DNA of 64,000 bases, taken from the NCBI RefSeq assembly GCF_039908645.1, contig NZ_CP150917.1, positions 1,212,501-1,276,500 of the forward strand. Reading direction: 5' to 3'. Position numbers and translations under genes: made by a program. Each line of letters opens with the position of its first letter. Within the stretch, counting starts at the first letter, position 1. This document shows positions 20,473 to 31,419 of this stretch, in pieces. The notes below the pieces were generated by a model. The model was given only the letters and a program-made list of their open reading frames with translations, had not been told where the DNA came from and did not search any database. The stretch comes from Pseudomonas helvetica (lineage in GTDB: Bacteria; Pseudomonadota; Gammaproteobacteria; Pseudomonadales; Pseudomonadaceae).

Positions 20473-20488
20473 CAGGCTGAGCACACCT

Positions 20489-20620
20489 GTGGCGAGGGAG
20501 CTTGCTCCCGTTCGGCTGCGAAGCAGTCGTAAAACCGGCGGATGCGGTGTGCTTGGCTAAATGCATTTACACGTTTTTGGGGCCGCTTCGCGGCCCAGCG
20601 GGAGCAAGCTCCCTCGCCAC
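20489..20620. repeat. REPIN between treB and treC
   Basis: GTGGCGAGGGAGCTTGCTCC at the left and its inverse at the right flank about 90 bp. Its position inside the operon could give different stability or termination to the treB and treC mRNA segments. Confidence 0.9.
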
Positions 20621-20664
20621 AAAAGAACAATGCTCAGCGCATAAATTCATTGAAGGAATCCGCC

Positions 20665-22314
20665 ATGCAAGACTGGCAGCGTTCGGTGATCTACCAGATC
20701 TACCCGAAGAGTTTTCACAGCCACGCCGGCAACCCCACGGGCGATCTGCTCGGGGTGGTGGCCAAGCTTGATTACCTGCAATGGCTGGGTGTCGACTGCC
20801 TGTGGATCACCCCGTTCCTGCGGTCGCCGCAACGCGACAACGGCTACGACATCAGCGACTACTACGCCATCGACCCGAGCTACGGGACCATGGCCGACTG
20901 CGAGTTGCTGATTGCCGAGGCGGGCAAGCGCGGGATCAAGCTGATGCTCGATATCGTGGTCAATCACACCTCCATCGAGCACAGCTGGTTTCAGCAAGCG
21001 CGCAGCAGCCTCGATAACCCGTACCGTGACTTCTACATCTGGCGCGACCAGCCGAACAACTGGGAGTCCAAGTTCGGCGGCTCGGCCTGGGAATACGAGG
21101 CGCAAACCGGGCAGTACTTTTTGCACCTGTTCGATCACACCCAGGCCGACCTCAACTGGGACAACCCGCAGGTTCGTGCTGAAGTCTTCAAGCTGATGCG
21201 CTTCTGGCGTGACAAAGGCGTGGGCGGTTTCCGTCTGGACGTGATCAACCTGATCTCCAAACCGGCGGACTTCCCCGAAGACCACACCGACGGCCGACGC
21301 TTCTACACCGACGGCCCGAACGTGCACGAGTACTTGCAGGAAATGCACCGCGAAGTCTTCGAAGGCCATGACCTGATCAACGTCGGCGAGATGTCCTCCA
21401 CCAGCCTTGAGCACTGCATCCGCTATTCGCGGCCGGACTCCAAAGAGCTGTCGATGACCTTCAACTTTCATCACCTGAAAGTCGATTACCCCAATATGCA
21501 GAAATGGGTTCGTGCCGATTTCGACTTCCTTGAACTCAAGCGCATCCTTTCCGACTGGCAAACCGGGATGCAGGCCGGCGGCGGCTGGAATGCGCTGTTC
21601 TGGTGTAACCACGATCAGCCGCGTGTGGTGTCGCGTTTCGGCGATGACGGCGAACACCGCGTGGTCTCGGCGAAGATGCTTGGCACTGCGCTGCACTTTC
21701 TGCAGGGCACGCCGTTCATCTATCAGGGTGAAGAGTTGGGCATGACCAACCCGGGCTTCGAGCGCATCGAGCAGTACCGGGATGTCGAAACCCTGAACAT
21801 CTATCGCCTCAAGCGCGAGGCGGGCGAGTCCGAGGCCTCGAGCATGGCCGCGATCATGCAGAAGTCCCGCGACAACAGTCGCACTCCCATGCAGTGGAGC
21901 GCGTTACCCAATGCCGGTTTCAGCAGCAGCGAGCCGTGGATCGGCGTGCCGGCCAACGCCACGCAGATCAACGTCGAAAACCAGCTCGACGACACGACTT
22001 CGGTGCTGCACCACTATCGCCAGCTGATTGCCTTGCGCCGCAGCGAACCGCTGATCCAGGACGGCGTGTATCGCCAGCTCTTGCCCACGCACAAACAGGT
22101 ATGGGTGTACCTGCGTGAAGGCTGCGGCGAGCGGCTGTTGGTGGTGAATAACTTCTATGGCACGGCGTGTGAAGTCGAGCTGCCGGAACGGGTGATCACC
22201 GACTGCATGTTGCAACGCCGGGTGATCAGCAATTACCCGGACTGTGAGGTGCGCAAGCAGCAGCTGTTCCTGCGGCCTTATGAATCGTTCGTTCTGCACC
22301 TGACCGACCACTAA
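20665..22314 (+). CDS. treC: Alpha,alpha-phosphotrehalase
   Basis: The 549-aa GH13 enzyme cleaves trehalose-6-phosphate to glucose and glucose-6-phosphate. The ATG at 20665 (MQDWQRSVIYQIYP) is used because the frame further upstream runs through the REPIN, and GAAGGA precedes this start. The conserved regions are present: DIVVNHTS, the nucleophile aspartate in FRLDVINLI, the acid/base glutamate in INVGEMSS, and the transition-state aspartate in WCNHDQPRVVSRFG. The C-terminal beta domain ends in YESFVLHLTDH. Its location after treB and under treR is diagnostic. Oligo-1,6-glucosidases are close relatives but the context favours TreC. Confidence 0.93.
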   Translation: MQDWQRSVIYQIYPKSFHSHAGNPTGDLLGVVAKLDYLQWLGVDCLWITPFLRSPQRDNGYDISDYYAIDPSYGTMADCELLIAEAGKRGIKLMLDIVVNHTSIEHSWFQQARSSLDNPYRDFYIWRDQPNNWESKFGGSAWEYEAQTGQYFLHLFDHTQADLNWDNPQVRAEVFKLMRFWRDKGVGGFRLDVINLISKPADFPEDHTDGRRFYTDGPNVHEYLQEMHREVFEGHDLINVGEMSSTSLEHCIRYSRPDSKELSMTFNFHHLKVDYPNMQKWVRADFDFLELKRILSDWQTGMQAGGGWNALFWCNHDQPRVVSRFGDDGEHRVVSAKMLGTALHFLQGTPFIYQGEELGMTNPGFERIEQYRDVETLNIYRLKREAGESEASSMAAIMQKSRDNSRTPMQWSALPNAGFSSSEPWIGVPANATQINVENQLDDTTSVLHHYRQLIALRRSEPLIQDGVYRQLLPTHKQVWVYLREGCGERLLVVNNFYGTACEVELPERVITDCMLQRRVISNYPDCEVRKQQLFLRPYESFVLHLTDH

Positions 22315-23634
<1,320 letters not shown>

Positions 23635-23695
23635 GCGATGCTGTCGGGGCTCGCGCTCCATCGGCACTTCAAAGAACAAAACCGCAGGTGAAGTC

Positions 23696-26230
23696 ATGAC
23701 CCTAACCCAACCCTTGCAATTGCTGGCGCCGCTGTCCGGGGTGCTGATGCCGCTTGATCACGTGCCGGATCCGGTGTTCGCCAGCCGGGTGATCGGCGAC
23801 GGCCTGTGCATCGATCCGACCTCGCAGGTCCTTTGCGCACCGTTGGCCGGCGTAGTCAGCAATCTTCAACACAGCGGCCATGCGATCAGCATCACCGATG
23901 ACAGCGGTGTGCAGGTGTTACTGCACATTGGCCTGGACACCGTGAACCTGAAAGGCCAGGGGTTCAGCGCCTTGGTCGAGCAGGGCCAGCGTGTCGAGGC
24001 CGGGCAGCCGTTGATCGAGTTCGATGCCGACTATGTCGCCCTGCATGCCCGCAGCCTGTTGACCTTGATGCTGGTGGTCAGCGGCGAGCCCTTCAGTCTG
24101 CTGACACCGGACAACGGTCTGGTGGCCTGTGCGCAGCCGGTGTTGCGCCTGAGCCTGGGCGATCCGCGTACCGTTGTTGCGCAGGAGGAGGGCGAAGCGC
24201 TGTTCTCCAAACCGGTTCATCTGCCTAACCCCAACGGTTTGCACGCACGGCCGGCGGCGGTCTTTGCGCAGGCGGCGAAAGGCTTTGCGGCGAGCATTTG
24301 CCTGCACAAGCAGCAGGACAGCGCCAACGCCAAGTCGCTGGTAGCGATCATGGCGTTGCAGACGGTGCATGGCGATGCGTTGCAGGTCAGTGCGGTGGGC
24401 GAAGATGCCGAATTGGCAATCAGCACGCTGGCTCAATTGCTGGCGGATGGTTGCGGTGAGGCTGTGACTCCGGTGGCAGTGGTAGCACCAGTGGTTGAGG
24501 CGCAGGAGGTATCGACGAAACTGCTGCGCGGTGTCTGTGCTTCAGCGGGTTCGGCCTTCGGCTACGTGGTGCAAGTCGCTGAACGTACCCTGGAAATGCC
24601 TGAGTTTGCCGCGGATCAACAGCTGGAGCGCGAGTCGCTGGAGCGTGCGCTGACACACGCGACGCAGGCGCTGCAACGCTTGCGTGACAACGCAACCGCT
24701 GAGGCGCAGTCGGACATTTTCAAGGCGCATCAGGAATTGCTGGAAGACCCGAGCCTGCTGGAGCAAGCCCAGGTCCTGATCGCTGAGGGCAAGAGCGCGG
24801 CGTTTGCCTGGAACAGCGCCACCGAAGCCACCGCTACGCTGTTCAAGTCGCTGGGCAGCACGTTGCTCGCTGAGCGCGCGTTGGACCTGATGGACGTCGG
24901 TCAGCGTGTGCTCAAGCTGATTCTCGGGGTACCGGACGGTGTCTGGGAGTTGCCGGATCAGGCGATTCTGATTGCCGAACAACTGACGCCGTCGCAGACC
25001 GCTGCGCTGGATACCGGCAAAGTGTTGGGTTTCGCCACCGTCGGCGGAGGTGCCACCAGCCATGTGGCGATTCTCGCCCGGGCCCTGGGTTTGCCGGCCG
25101 TATGTGGTTTACCGCTGCAAGTGCTGTCGCTGGCCAGTGGCACCCGAGTGCTGCTCGATGCCGACAAGGGCGAATTGCACCTGGACCCGGCAGTGTCGGT
25201 GATCGAGCAGTTGCATGCCAAACGCCAGCAGCAACGCCAGCGTCATCAACACGAGCTGGAAAACGCTGCACGGGCCGCCGTCACCCGCGACGGTCATCAC
25301 TTCGAAGTCACGGCCAATGTGGCTTCGCTGGCCGAAACCGAGCAGGCCATGAGCCTCGGGGCTGAAGGTATCGGCCTGTTGCGTTCGGAGTTTTTGTATC
25401 AGCAGCGCAGCGTGGCGCCGAGTCACGATGAACAGGCCGGCACCTACAGCGCCATCGCCCGCGCACTGGGCCCGCAGCGCAATCTGGTGGTGCGCACGCT
25501 GGACGTCGGCGGCGACAAACCCTTGGCCTACGTGCCAATGGACAGCGAGGCCAATCCGTTTCTGGGGATGCGCGGGATTCGCTTATGCCTGGAGCGGCCG
25601 CAGCTGTTGCGCGAGCAATTCCGGGCGATTCTGAGCAGCGCCGGGCTGGCCCGTCTGCACATCATGTTGCCGATGGTCAGCCAGCTGTCGGAGCTGCGCC
25701 TGGCGCGGCTGATGCTTGAAGAAGAGGCGCTGGCGCTGGGGCTCACGGAGCTGCCGAAACTCGGCATCATGATCGAGGTCCCGGCAGCGGCGCTGATGGC
25801 GGACCTGTTTGCGCCCGAGGTGGATTTCTTTTCCATCGGCACCAACGACCTGACCCAGTACACCCTGGCCATGGACCGCGATCACCCGCGCCTGGCCAGT
25901 CAGGCCGACAGTTTTCACCCATCGGTGCTGCGCTTGATCGCCAGCACCGTGAAGGCCGCCCATGCCCATGGCAAGTGGGTCGGGGTGTGTGGCGCGCTGG
26001 CGTCGGAGACCTTGGCGGTGCCGCTATTGCTGGGGTTGGGCGTGGATGAGCTGTCGGTCAGCGTGCCGCTGATTCCGGCGATCAAGGCGGCGATTCGCGA
26101 GGCCGAGCTCAGCGAGTGTCAGGCCATCGCACATCAGGTGCTCGGGCTGGAAAGTGCCGAGCAGGTCCGCGAGGCCTTGAGTGTGCAGCAGCAGGCAATG
26201 GTCGAAACTTCACAGGTGTTGGAGAGCTGA
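23696..26230 (+). CDS. PTS fusion protein EIIA(Glc-type)-HPr-Enzyme I
   Basis: The 844-aa protein carries three phosphotransfer domains in one chain. EIIA spans about residues 1-150, with the phospho-histidine in VQVLLHIGLDTVNLKG. HPr spans about 170-255, with the active histidine in NPNGLHARPAAVFAQ. Enzyme I fills the rest: the phospho-histidine in GGGATSHVAILARALG near 455, GIGLLRSEFLY, the PEP-binding EVPAAALMADLF and IGTNDLTQYTLAMDRDH, and the C-terminal GVCGALASE cysteine. The start at 23696 (MTLTQPLQLLAPLSG) follows GCAGGTGAAG. It can move phosphate from PEP all the way to the EIIB domain of TreB, making this island independent of other PTS proteins. Confidence 0.92.
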   Translation: MTLTQPLQLLAPLSGVLMPLDHVPDPVFASRVIGDGLCIDPTSQVLCAPLAGVVSNLQHSGHAISITDDSGVQVLLHIGLDTVNLKGQGFSALVEQGQRVEAGQPLIEFDADYVALHARSLLTLMLVVSGEPFSLLTPDNGLVACAQPVLRLSLGDPRTVVAQEEGEALFSKPVHLPNPNGLHARPAAVFAQAAKGFAASICLHKQQDSANAKSLVAIMALQTVHGDALQVSAVGEDAELAISTLAQLLADGCGEAVTPVAVVAPVVEAQEVSTKLLRGVCASAGSAFGYVVQVAERTLEMPEFAADQQLERESLERALTHATQALQRLRDNATAEAQSDIFKAHQELLEDPSLLEQAQVLIAEGKSAAFAWNSATEATATLFKSLGSTLLAERALDLMDVGQRVLKLILGVPDGVWELPDQAILIAEQLTPSQTAALDTGKVLGFATVGGGATSHVAILARALGLPAVCGLPLQVLSLASGTRVLLDADKGELHLDPAVSVIEQLHAKRQQQRQRHQHELENAARAAVTRDGHHFEVTANVASLAETEQAMSLGAEGIGLLRSEFLYQQRSVAPSHDEQAGTYSAIARALGPQRNLVVRTLDVGGDKPLAYVPMDSEANPFLGMRGIRLCLERPQLLREQFRAILSSAGLARLHIMLPMVSQLSELRLARLMLEEEALALGLTELPKLGIMIEVPAAALMADLFAPEVDFFSIGTNDLTQYTLAMDRDHPRLASQADSFHPSVLRLIASTVKAAHAHGKWVGVCGALASETLAVPLLLGLGVDELSVSVPLIPAIKAAIREAELSECQAIAHQVLGLESAEQVREALSVQQQAMVETSQVLES

Positions 26231-26232
26231 AC

Positions 26233-26523
26233 ATGTTCGAGAAAATGCAACGGGCGTTTTGGAAGGCGTTGACCCCGGACCTGGTGGTGGATGAGCCGAA
26301 GGTGGCTGCTCATCCTGTCTCGGGCCTGGCAGCGAATATCGTGGCCGCGCTGGGCGGGGCGAACAACCTCAAGTCGCAACAGCGGGTTGCCCTGACGCGG
26401 GTGCGAGTGGAGTTGAAGGATGCCGCGCTGCTGGACGCGACGGCCTTGCGTGCGGCGGGTGTACCGGGGGTGATGACGTTGACGGGTGGGGTGGTGCATC
26501 TGATCACAGGACTGGATGCGTAA
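26233..26523 (+). CDS. EIIB-like PTS domain protein lacking the phospho-cysteine
   Basis: The 96-aa protein starts 2 bp after the fusion gene stops (MFEKMQRAFWKALTP). Residues 35-95 form an EIIB-type domain: NIVAALGGANNLKSQQRVAL, TRVRVELKDAALLD, and GVMTLTGGVVHLITG. In active EIIB domains the position before xTRLR is cysteine (as in TreB, HCVTRLR); here it is alanine (VALTRVR). No other cysteine occurs in the protein. It therefore cannot be phosphorylated in the usual way and may regulate or stabilise the fusion protein or TreB. It is the last gene of the trehalose operon, followed by a REPIN. Confidence 0.85.
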   Translation: MFEKMQRAFWKALTPDLVVDEPKVAAHPVSGLAANIVAALGGANNLKSQQRVALTRVRVELKDAALLDATALRAAGVPGVMTLTGGVVHLITGLDA

Positions 26524-26532
26524 CCGAATCCT

Positions 26533-26663
26533 GTGGCGAGGGAGCTTGCTCCCGCTGGGGCGCGAAGCGGCCCTAAAACCTGAAATCGCATTCCGCCAGA
26601 CACCAAGCACAGGATGGTTTTACGACTGCTTCGCACTCGAGCGGGAGCAAGCTCCCTCGCCAC
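26533..26663. repeat. REPIN after the trehalose operon
   Basis: A GTGGCGAGGGAGCTTGCTCC palindrome pair in inverted orientation, separating the trehalose operon from the multicopper oxidase gene. Confidence 0.9.
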
Positions 26664-26771
26664 AGGTGATGTGCGTCTCTTTGTTGCCCTTACTGTTTCT
26701 CATCCGCAGGTGTATCGTATTCGCCTTTTGCGGGCACCGGCCTGCCGCTGATACGTGAGGTTGTTGAGTTC

Positions 26772-28148
26772 ATGTCCTTTACCCGTCGACAAATACTGGG
26801 TGGTCTGGCCGGTTTGGCAGTGGTGGGCGTCGGGGCCGGTGGTGCATCGCGTTACTGGCTGGGGAAAATGGCCGACGCCAACGCGGGTCATGACTACGAA
26901 CTGATCGCCGCGCCGCTGGATATCGAGCTGGTGCCGGGGCACAAAACCGAGGCCTGGGCCTTTGGTCCGTCGGCGCCGGGGACGGAACTGCGGGTGCGCC
27001 AGGGCGAATGGCTGCGGGTGCGCTTCATTAACCACCTGCCGGTGCCTACGACCATTCACTGGCACGGCATCCGTTTGCCGCTGGAGATGGACGGCGTGCC
27101 GTACGTCTCGCAATTGCCAGTGCTGCCGGGCGAGTATTTCGACTACAAATTCCGCGTACCGGACGCTGGCAGCTACTGGTATCACCCGCACGTCAACAGC
27201 AGCGAAGAGCTGGGGCGCGGGCTGGTCGGGCCGCTGATCATCGAAGAACGCGAGCCCACCGGTTTCAAGTACGAGAAGACCCTCAGCCTGAAAAGCTGGC
27301 ACGTCGATGAAGAGGGCGCTTTTGTGCCGTTCAGCATTCCTCGTGAAGCGGCGCGGGGCGGCACGGCCGGGCGTCTGGCGACCATCAATGGCGTGCCACT
27401 GCCGGTGATCGACTTGCCGGCCGGGCAGATCACCCGGGTACGCCTGCTCAATCTCGATAACACCCTGACTTACCGCCTCAACATTCCGGGCGTCGAAGCG
27501 CAGATCTACGCGCTCGACGGCAACCCGATCGAGCCGCGTCCGCTGGGTAAGGAATACTGGCTGGGCCCCGGCATGCGGATTTGCCTGGCGATCAAGGCCC
27601 CGGCGGCGGGTGAAGAATTGTCGCTGCGTAACGGGCCGGTGCGTATTGGCACCTTGCGTTCGGTGGCCAACAATGACGCGCCAACCCAGTGGCCACCGGC
27701 GCTGCCGGCCAACCCGATTTCCGAGCCGGACCTGGCCAATGCCGAGAAGCTCAACTTCAATTTCGAGTGGGTTGGATCGGTCTCGGTGAACGTCGATAAT
27801 GGCAAGCCGCCGAGCCTCTGGCAGATCAATGGCAAGGCCTGGGACATCACCGATAAAACCTGTGCCGACCGCCCGATTGCTACGCTGAAAAAAGGCAAAA
27901 GCTACATTTTCGAATTGAAGAACATGACCCAGTACCAGCACCCGGTTCACTTGCACGGCATGAGCTTCAAGGTCATTGCCTCGAACCGCAAAAAGATCAT
28001 CCCGTATTTCACCGACACCTACCTGCTGGGCAAGAACGAGCGCGCCCAGGTGGCGCTGGTGGCGGATAACCCCGGGGTATGGATGTTCCACTGCCATGTG
28101 ATCGATCACATGGAAACCGGCCTGATGGCCGCCATCGAGGTGGCCTGA
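26772..28148 (+). CDS. Tat-exported multicopper oxidase
   Basis: The 458-aa protein begins with a twin-arginine signal, MSFTRRQILGGLAGLAVVG, so it folds with copper in the cytoplasm and is exported. All copper sites are visible: IHWHG and WYHPHV in the first cupredoxin domain, and HPVHLHG plus FHCHVIDHMETG in the last, the latter holding the type 1 cysteine and the type 2/3 histidines. Proteins of this family oxidise Cu(I), Mn(II), phenols or other reductants and reduce oxygen to water. There is no methionine-rich segment like that of CueO. The stop overlaps the tadA start by ATGA, so the two are probably translated together. Confidence 0.9.
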   Translation: MSFTRRQILGGLAGLAVVGVGAGGASRYWLGKMADANAGHDYELIAAPLDIELVPGHKTEAWAFGPSAPGTELRVRQGEWLRVRFINHLPVPTTIHWHGIRLPLEMDGVPYVSQLPVLPGEYFDYKFRVPDAGSYWYHPHVNSSEELGRGLVGPLIIEEREPTGFKYEKTLSLKSWHVDEEGAFVPFSIPREAARGGTAGRLATINGVPLPVIDLPAGQITRVRLLNLDNTLTYRLNIPGVEAQIYALDGNPIEPRPLGKEYWLGPGMRICLAIKAPAAGEELSLRNGPVRIGTLRSVANNDAPTQWPPALPANPISEPDLANAEKLNFNFEWVGSVSVNVDNGKPPSLWQINGKAWDITDKTCADRPIATLKKGKSYIFELKNMTQYQHPVHLHGMSFKVIASNRKKIIPYFTDTYLLGKNERAQVALVADNPGVWMFHCHVIDHMETGLMAAIEVA

Positions 28149-28645
28149 TGCGTCAGATACGCCCGGCGAAGATCATCGACCGTAGCCGCGATCAGGACTT
28201 CATGCGTGAGGCCCTGGCGCTGGCCGCGCAAGGTGCCGCCCTCGGTGAAGTGCCGGTGGGTGCGGTGCTGGTGCAGGACGGTGAAATCATCGGCCGTGGC
28301 TTCAATTGCCCGATCAGCGGCAGCGACCCCAGCGCCCACGCCGAGATGGTCGCTATCCGCGCTGCGGCGCAGGCCGTGAGCAACTATCGCCTGCCGGGCA
28401 GCACGCTGTACGTCACGCTGGAGCCGTGCAGCATGTGCGCCGGTTTGATCGTGCATTCACGGATTGCGCGGGTGGTCTACGGGGCGCTGGAGCCCAAGGC
28501 CGGGATCGTGCAAAGCCAGGGGCAGTTCTTCACCCAGGGCTTTCTCAACCACCGGGTGCTGGTCGAAGGCGGGGTCTTGGCCGAAGAGTGCGGCACGGTG
28601 CTGAGCGAGTTCTTCAAGGCCCGACGCGCCAAGCCAACAGAATAA
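28148..28645 (+). CDS. tadA: tRNA(adenine34) deaminase
   Basis: The 165-aa enzyme converts A34 to inosine in the anticodon of tRNA-Arg(ACG), an essential decoding step. Zinc and catalytic residues are in SAHAEMVAI (H and the proton-shuttle E) and LEPCSMCAGLI (two Cys). The ATG at 28148 overlaps the stop codon of the multicopper oxidase gene; the longer frame from 28079 is only a shadow of that gene. The length matches TadA. In many pseudomonads tadA lies near guaA, so the intervening 15 kb here is likely a set of accessory and inserted genes. Confidence 0.92.
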   Translation: MRQIRPAKIIDRSRDQDFMREALALAAQGAALGEVPVGAVLVQDGEIIGRGFNCPISGSDPSAHAEMVAIRAAAQAVSNYRLPGSTLYVTLEPCSMCAGLIVHSRIARVVYGALEPKAGIVQSQGQFFTQGFLNHRVLVEGGVLAEECGTVLSEFFKARRAKPTE

Positions 28646-28685
28646 ACACCCACCCCTTCAAGTCTAAACATACAAGCGGGCTTTT

Positions 28686-28828
28686 GTGGCGAGGGAGCTT
28701 GCTCCCGCTGGGGCGCGAAGCGGCCCCAAAAAACAAACACCGCGATCCATCAGATATAGAGCGGCTACTGGTTTACGACTGCTTCGCCCGAGCGCGGACC
28801 GGCCGGCGGGAGCAAGCTCCCTCGCCAC
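28686..28828. repeat. REPIN between tadA and cmoB
   Basis: An inverted pair of GTGGCGAGGGAGCTTGCTCC palindromes in the convergent tadA/cmoB gap. The internal arm GACCGGCCGGCGGGAGC is slightly longer than in other copies. Confidence 0.9.
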
Positions 28829-28840
28829 AGGTGTGCTGCG

Positions 28841-29797
28841 TTATTTTTTGGCGACGATCACCGCGCGCATCGGCGCTGGCAGACCTTCAATGGTCTTGCT
28901 GTGATCGTCCGGATCGAGGAAGTCGCTCAGCGACTGATACTTCATCCACTCGGTCCCGCGTTGTTCTTCAACCGTAGTCACGCTGACATCCACGCAGCGC
29001 ACATCGCTGAATCCGGCGCGGCGTAGCCAGAGCATCAGCGCCGGCACCGACGGCAGGAACCAGACGTTGCGCATCTGCGCATAGCGGTCTTCCGGTACCA
29101 GCACCTGCTGCTCGTCACCTTCGATCACCAGCGTTTCCAGCACCAGCTCACCGCCCTTGACCAGACAATCCTTCAGCGCCAGCAAATGCTCGATCGGCGA
29201 GCGGCGATGGTAGAACACGCCCATGGAAAACACGGTGTCGAAGCCTTCCAGATTCGGTGGCAGGTCTTCAAAAGGAAATGGCAGGTGCCAGGCGTTGGGC
29301 TCGGACAGGTAACGCTGCACTGCCTGGAACTGGCAGAAAAACAGCCAGTTCGGATCGACGCCGATCACGCTGTCGGCACCCGCGCCGAGCATGCGCCACA
29401 TGTAGTAGCCGTTACCGCAGCCGACATCGAGGATGCGTTTACCTTTGAGGTCGAGGTGCGGGGCGACCCGCGACCACTTCCAGTCCGAGCGCCATTCGGT
29501 ATCGACGTGCACGCCGAACAGATCGAACGGGCCTTTGCGCCAAGGCGACAAGCCCATCAATGCGGTACGCATTTGCGCGCGGGTTTCATCGTCGCAGTCA
29601 GTGTCGAGTGTCAGGCCGTTCAGCAGATCGATTTCACTCGGCTGGAGCTTCGGCAAGGCGTCCAGCGCGCTCTGCCAGCGCTCGAGGTCGCCGTGACCTT
29701 TTTCCATTTTCACGTCGAGTTGCGCTTGCAGGGTGTTGGCCCAACCGGCCAGTGGCGTACCGGCCAGACGGCGGGCGAGGGGAGACAGATCAATCAT
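28841..29797 (-). CDS. cmoB: tRNA U34 carboxymethyltransferase
   Basis: The 318-aa enzyme transfers the carboxymethyl group of carboxy-SAM to 5-hydroxyuridine at tRNA position 34. Signatures are the N-terminal [16 protein letters not shown], the SAM-binding [20 protein letters not shown] (quoted at 20), and [17 protein letters not shown]. The C-terminus matches the family ([14 protein letters not shown]). The ATG overlaps the cmoA stop by 4 nt, so both steps are coupled: CmoA makes carboxy-SAM and CmoB uses it. Confidence 0.94.
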   Translation of the reverse strand: MIDLSPLARRLAGTPLAGWANTLQAQLDVKMEKGHGDLERWQSALDALPKLQPSEIDLLNGLTLDTDCDDETRAQMRTALMGLSPWRKGPFDLFGVHVDTEWRSDWKWSRVAPHLDLKGKRILDVGCGNGYYMWRMLGAGADSVIGVDPNWLFFCQFQAVQRYLSEPNAWHLPFPFEDLPPNLEGFDTVFSMGVFYHRRSPIEHLLALKDCLVKGGELVLETLVIEGDEQQVLVPEDRYAQMRNVWFLPSVPALMLWLRRAGFSDVRCVDVSVTTVEEQRGTEWMKYQSLSDFLDPDDHSKTIEGLPAPMRAVIVAKK

Positions 29798-30537
29798 GGC
29801 AAGGCAATCAACGAGGCAAAGTTAAGACACTGGAACCACGGCACGACTTTCGAGAACCCGGCGGCCAGCAGGCGTTCGCGGTGTTCCTGGAGGCTGTCGG
29901 GCTTCATGACGTTTTCGATGGCGCTGCGCTTCTGGGCGATTTCCAGTTCGCTGTAGCCGTTGGCGCGTTTGAAGGCGATGTGCAGGTCGGTGAGCAGCGC
30001 GTGTTCTTCGGCGTCTTCGAAACGCAGCTTTTCCGACAGAATCAGTGCACCGCCCGGCAACAGCGACTGACGAATGCGCCCGAGCAGGGCCAGGCGTTGG
30101 TCCGGGGCGATGAATTGCAGGGTGAAGTTCAGCGCCACCACCGAGGCCGGTTTGAACTCCAGCGCGAGAATGTCGCCTTCGATCACTTCAACCGGCAGCA
30201 GCTCCTGGAACATCGAGTCCTGGCCGTTGAGGTATTCGCGGCAACGCTCGACCATGGCGGCGGAGTTATCCACCGCGATTACCCGGCAACCGTCGGTACG
30301 CACATGACGACGCAGGGCCTGGGTCACTGCGCCGAGGGAAGAACCCAGGTCGTAGAGCACGCTACCCGGTTGGGCGAACTGCGCCGCGAGCACGCCGAGG
30401 TTTTCGACAATGGTCGGGTAACCCGGCACCGAGCGCTTGATCATGTCCGGGAACACCCGCACCACGTCCTCGTTAAAGGCGAAGTCAGGCACCTGGGCCA
30501 AAGGCTGGGCGAAAAGGCGATCGGATTCTTTGCTCAC
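29794..30537 (-). CDS. cmoA: Carboxy-SAM synthase
   Basis: CmoA converts SAM and prephenate to carboxy-SAM for tRNA wobble modification. The preferred start is GTG at 30537 ([15 protein letters not shown]), giving 247 aa like other family members; a frame with an upstream ATG at 30582 adds 15 atypical residues. The core shows [38 protein letters not shown] (SAM-binding), and NFTLQFIAP. The typical E. coli motif is DLGCSLGA; here DLGSSLGA, a change common outside enterics. Coupled to cmoB. Confidence 0.9.
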   Translation of the reverse strand: MSKESDRLFAQPLAQVPDFAFNEDVVRVFPDMIKRSVPGYPTIVENLGVLAAQFAQPGSVLYDLGSSLGAVTQALRRHVRTDGCRVIAVDNSAAMVERCREYLNGQDSMFQELLPVEVIEGDILALEFKPASVVALNFTLQFIAPDQRLALLGRIRQSLLPGGALILSEKLRFEDAEEHALLTDLHIAFKRANGYSELEIAQKRSAIENVMKPDSLQEHRERLLAAGFSKVVPWFQCLNFASLIALP

Positions 30538-30654
30538 GGCGGTTCCAGCGGCGGATGTGGAAAAGGCCGGCATTTTAGCCAACTTGGCGCGTGGATGCGC
30601 GGGTTGTCTGATAAACCGCCTGGTTCACGCAATCTGTGCGGCGAGCGGGCTGTT

Positions 30655-30776
30655 GTGGCGAGGGGGCTTGCCCCCGTTGGAGTGCGTAGCACTCGCAAAG
30701 GGTCTATCCAGCTAAAAACGCATTGACTGTTTTTAGGGCCGCTACGCGCCCCAACGGGGGCAAGCCCCCTCGCCAC
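30655..30776. repeat. REPIN (GTGGCGAGGGGGCTTGCCCC variant)
   Basis: The palindromes read GTGGCGAGGGGGCTTGCCCC rather than GAGCTTGCTCC, a REP sub-variant. Between the lysoplasmalogenase gene and cmoA. Confidence 0.9.
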
Positions 30777-30781
30777 AGGGT

Positions 30782-31417
30782 TCAGCGCGGTTTCTGGTGG
30801 AACGCCGACGCGGTAATCCCCCATTGCCCCAGCCAGTAGCTGAGGATGATCACGTAGGGCGCAGCCTCGAACGGCACGACAAAACGGCTGATGCCGATCA
30901 CGCTGTCGGAGAACACAAACGCCAGCGCGCCAGCAGCCGCCAACAGCGCCGAACGCTTGGGCACGTCGCTGCCCAAACGGGCCAGGGCGCGCCAGAGCAT
31001 GGCGCTGATGGCCACGCCGTAGACGATCACCGGAACCAGCAACGGTCCCAGGCCATGGCTGATCAGGATCCCCAGCTGCACGGCACCGACGCCTAGCGCG
31101 AAGATCAGCGGCGCCAGCGCCAGGCGTCGGCAATCACTCAAGTAGGCTTTCAAGTACACCAGGTGCGCCACCAGAAACGCGCCGAGGCCAAACACAAACA
31201 AATCCCCCGGCCACGCCAGCAGCACATCGCCGAGCACGGAAAACATCAGGCCAAGGCTGATCCAGCGCCGATAGTCGCTGGGCGGCGCGTCGTGCAGCCA
31301 GCCGAGCAGCGCCAACACCGGCAACGGTTTGACCACTAGGCACAGCAACGCGGCGTGCACGCTCACTCCGTAGAGAAACGTTACCGCGCCCATCAGCGCC
31401 AGAATCAGCCAGCCCAT
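30782..31417 (-). CDS. Lysoplasmalogenase-family membrane protein (YhhN)
   Basis: The 211-aa protein has about eight membrane helices and the YhhN family motifs: VKPLPVLALLGW near residue 30, SLGLMFSVLGDVLLAWP (a conserved acidic residue in the membrane), and the C-terminal FSDSVIGISRFVVPF and YVIILSYWLGQWGI. Members hydrolyse the vinyl-ether bond of lysoplasmalogens, but bacterial substrates are poorly defined. It starts 2 bp after the stop of the upstream icp gene, so they are cotranscribed. The first ATG is used. Confidence 0.85.
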   Translation of the reverse strand: MGWLILALMGAVTFLYGVSVHAALLCLVVKPLPVLALLGWLHDAPPSDYRRWISLGLMFSVLGDVLLAWPGDLFVFGLGAFLVAHLVYLKAYLSDCRRLALAPLIFALGVGAVQLGILISHGLGPLLVPVIVYGVAISAMLWRALARLGSDVPKRSALLAAAGALAFVFSDSVIGISRFVVPFEAAPYVIILSYWLGQWGITASAFHQKPR

Positions 31418-31419
31418 GA

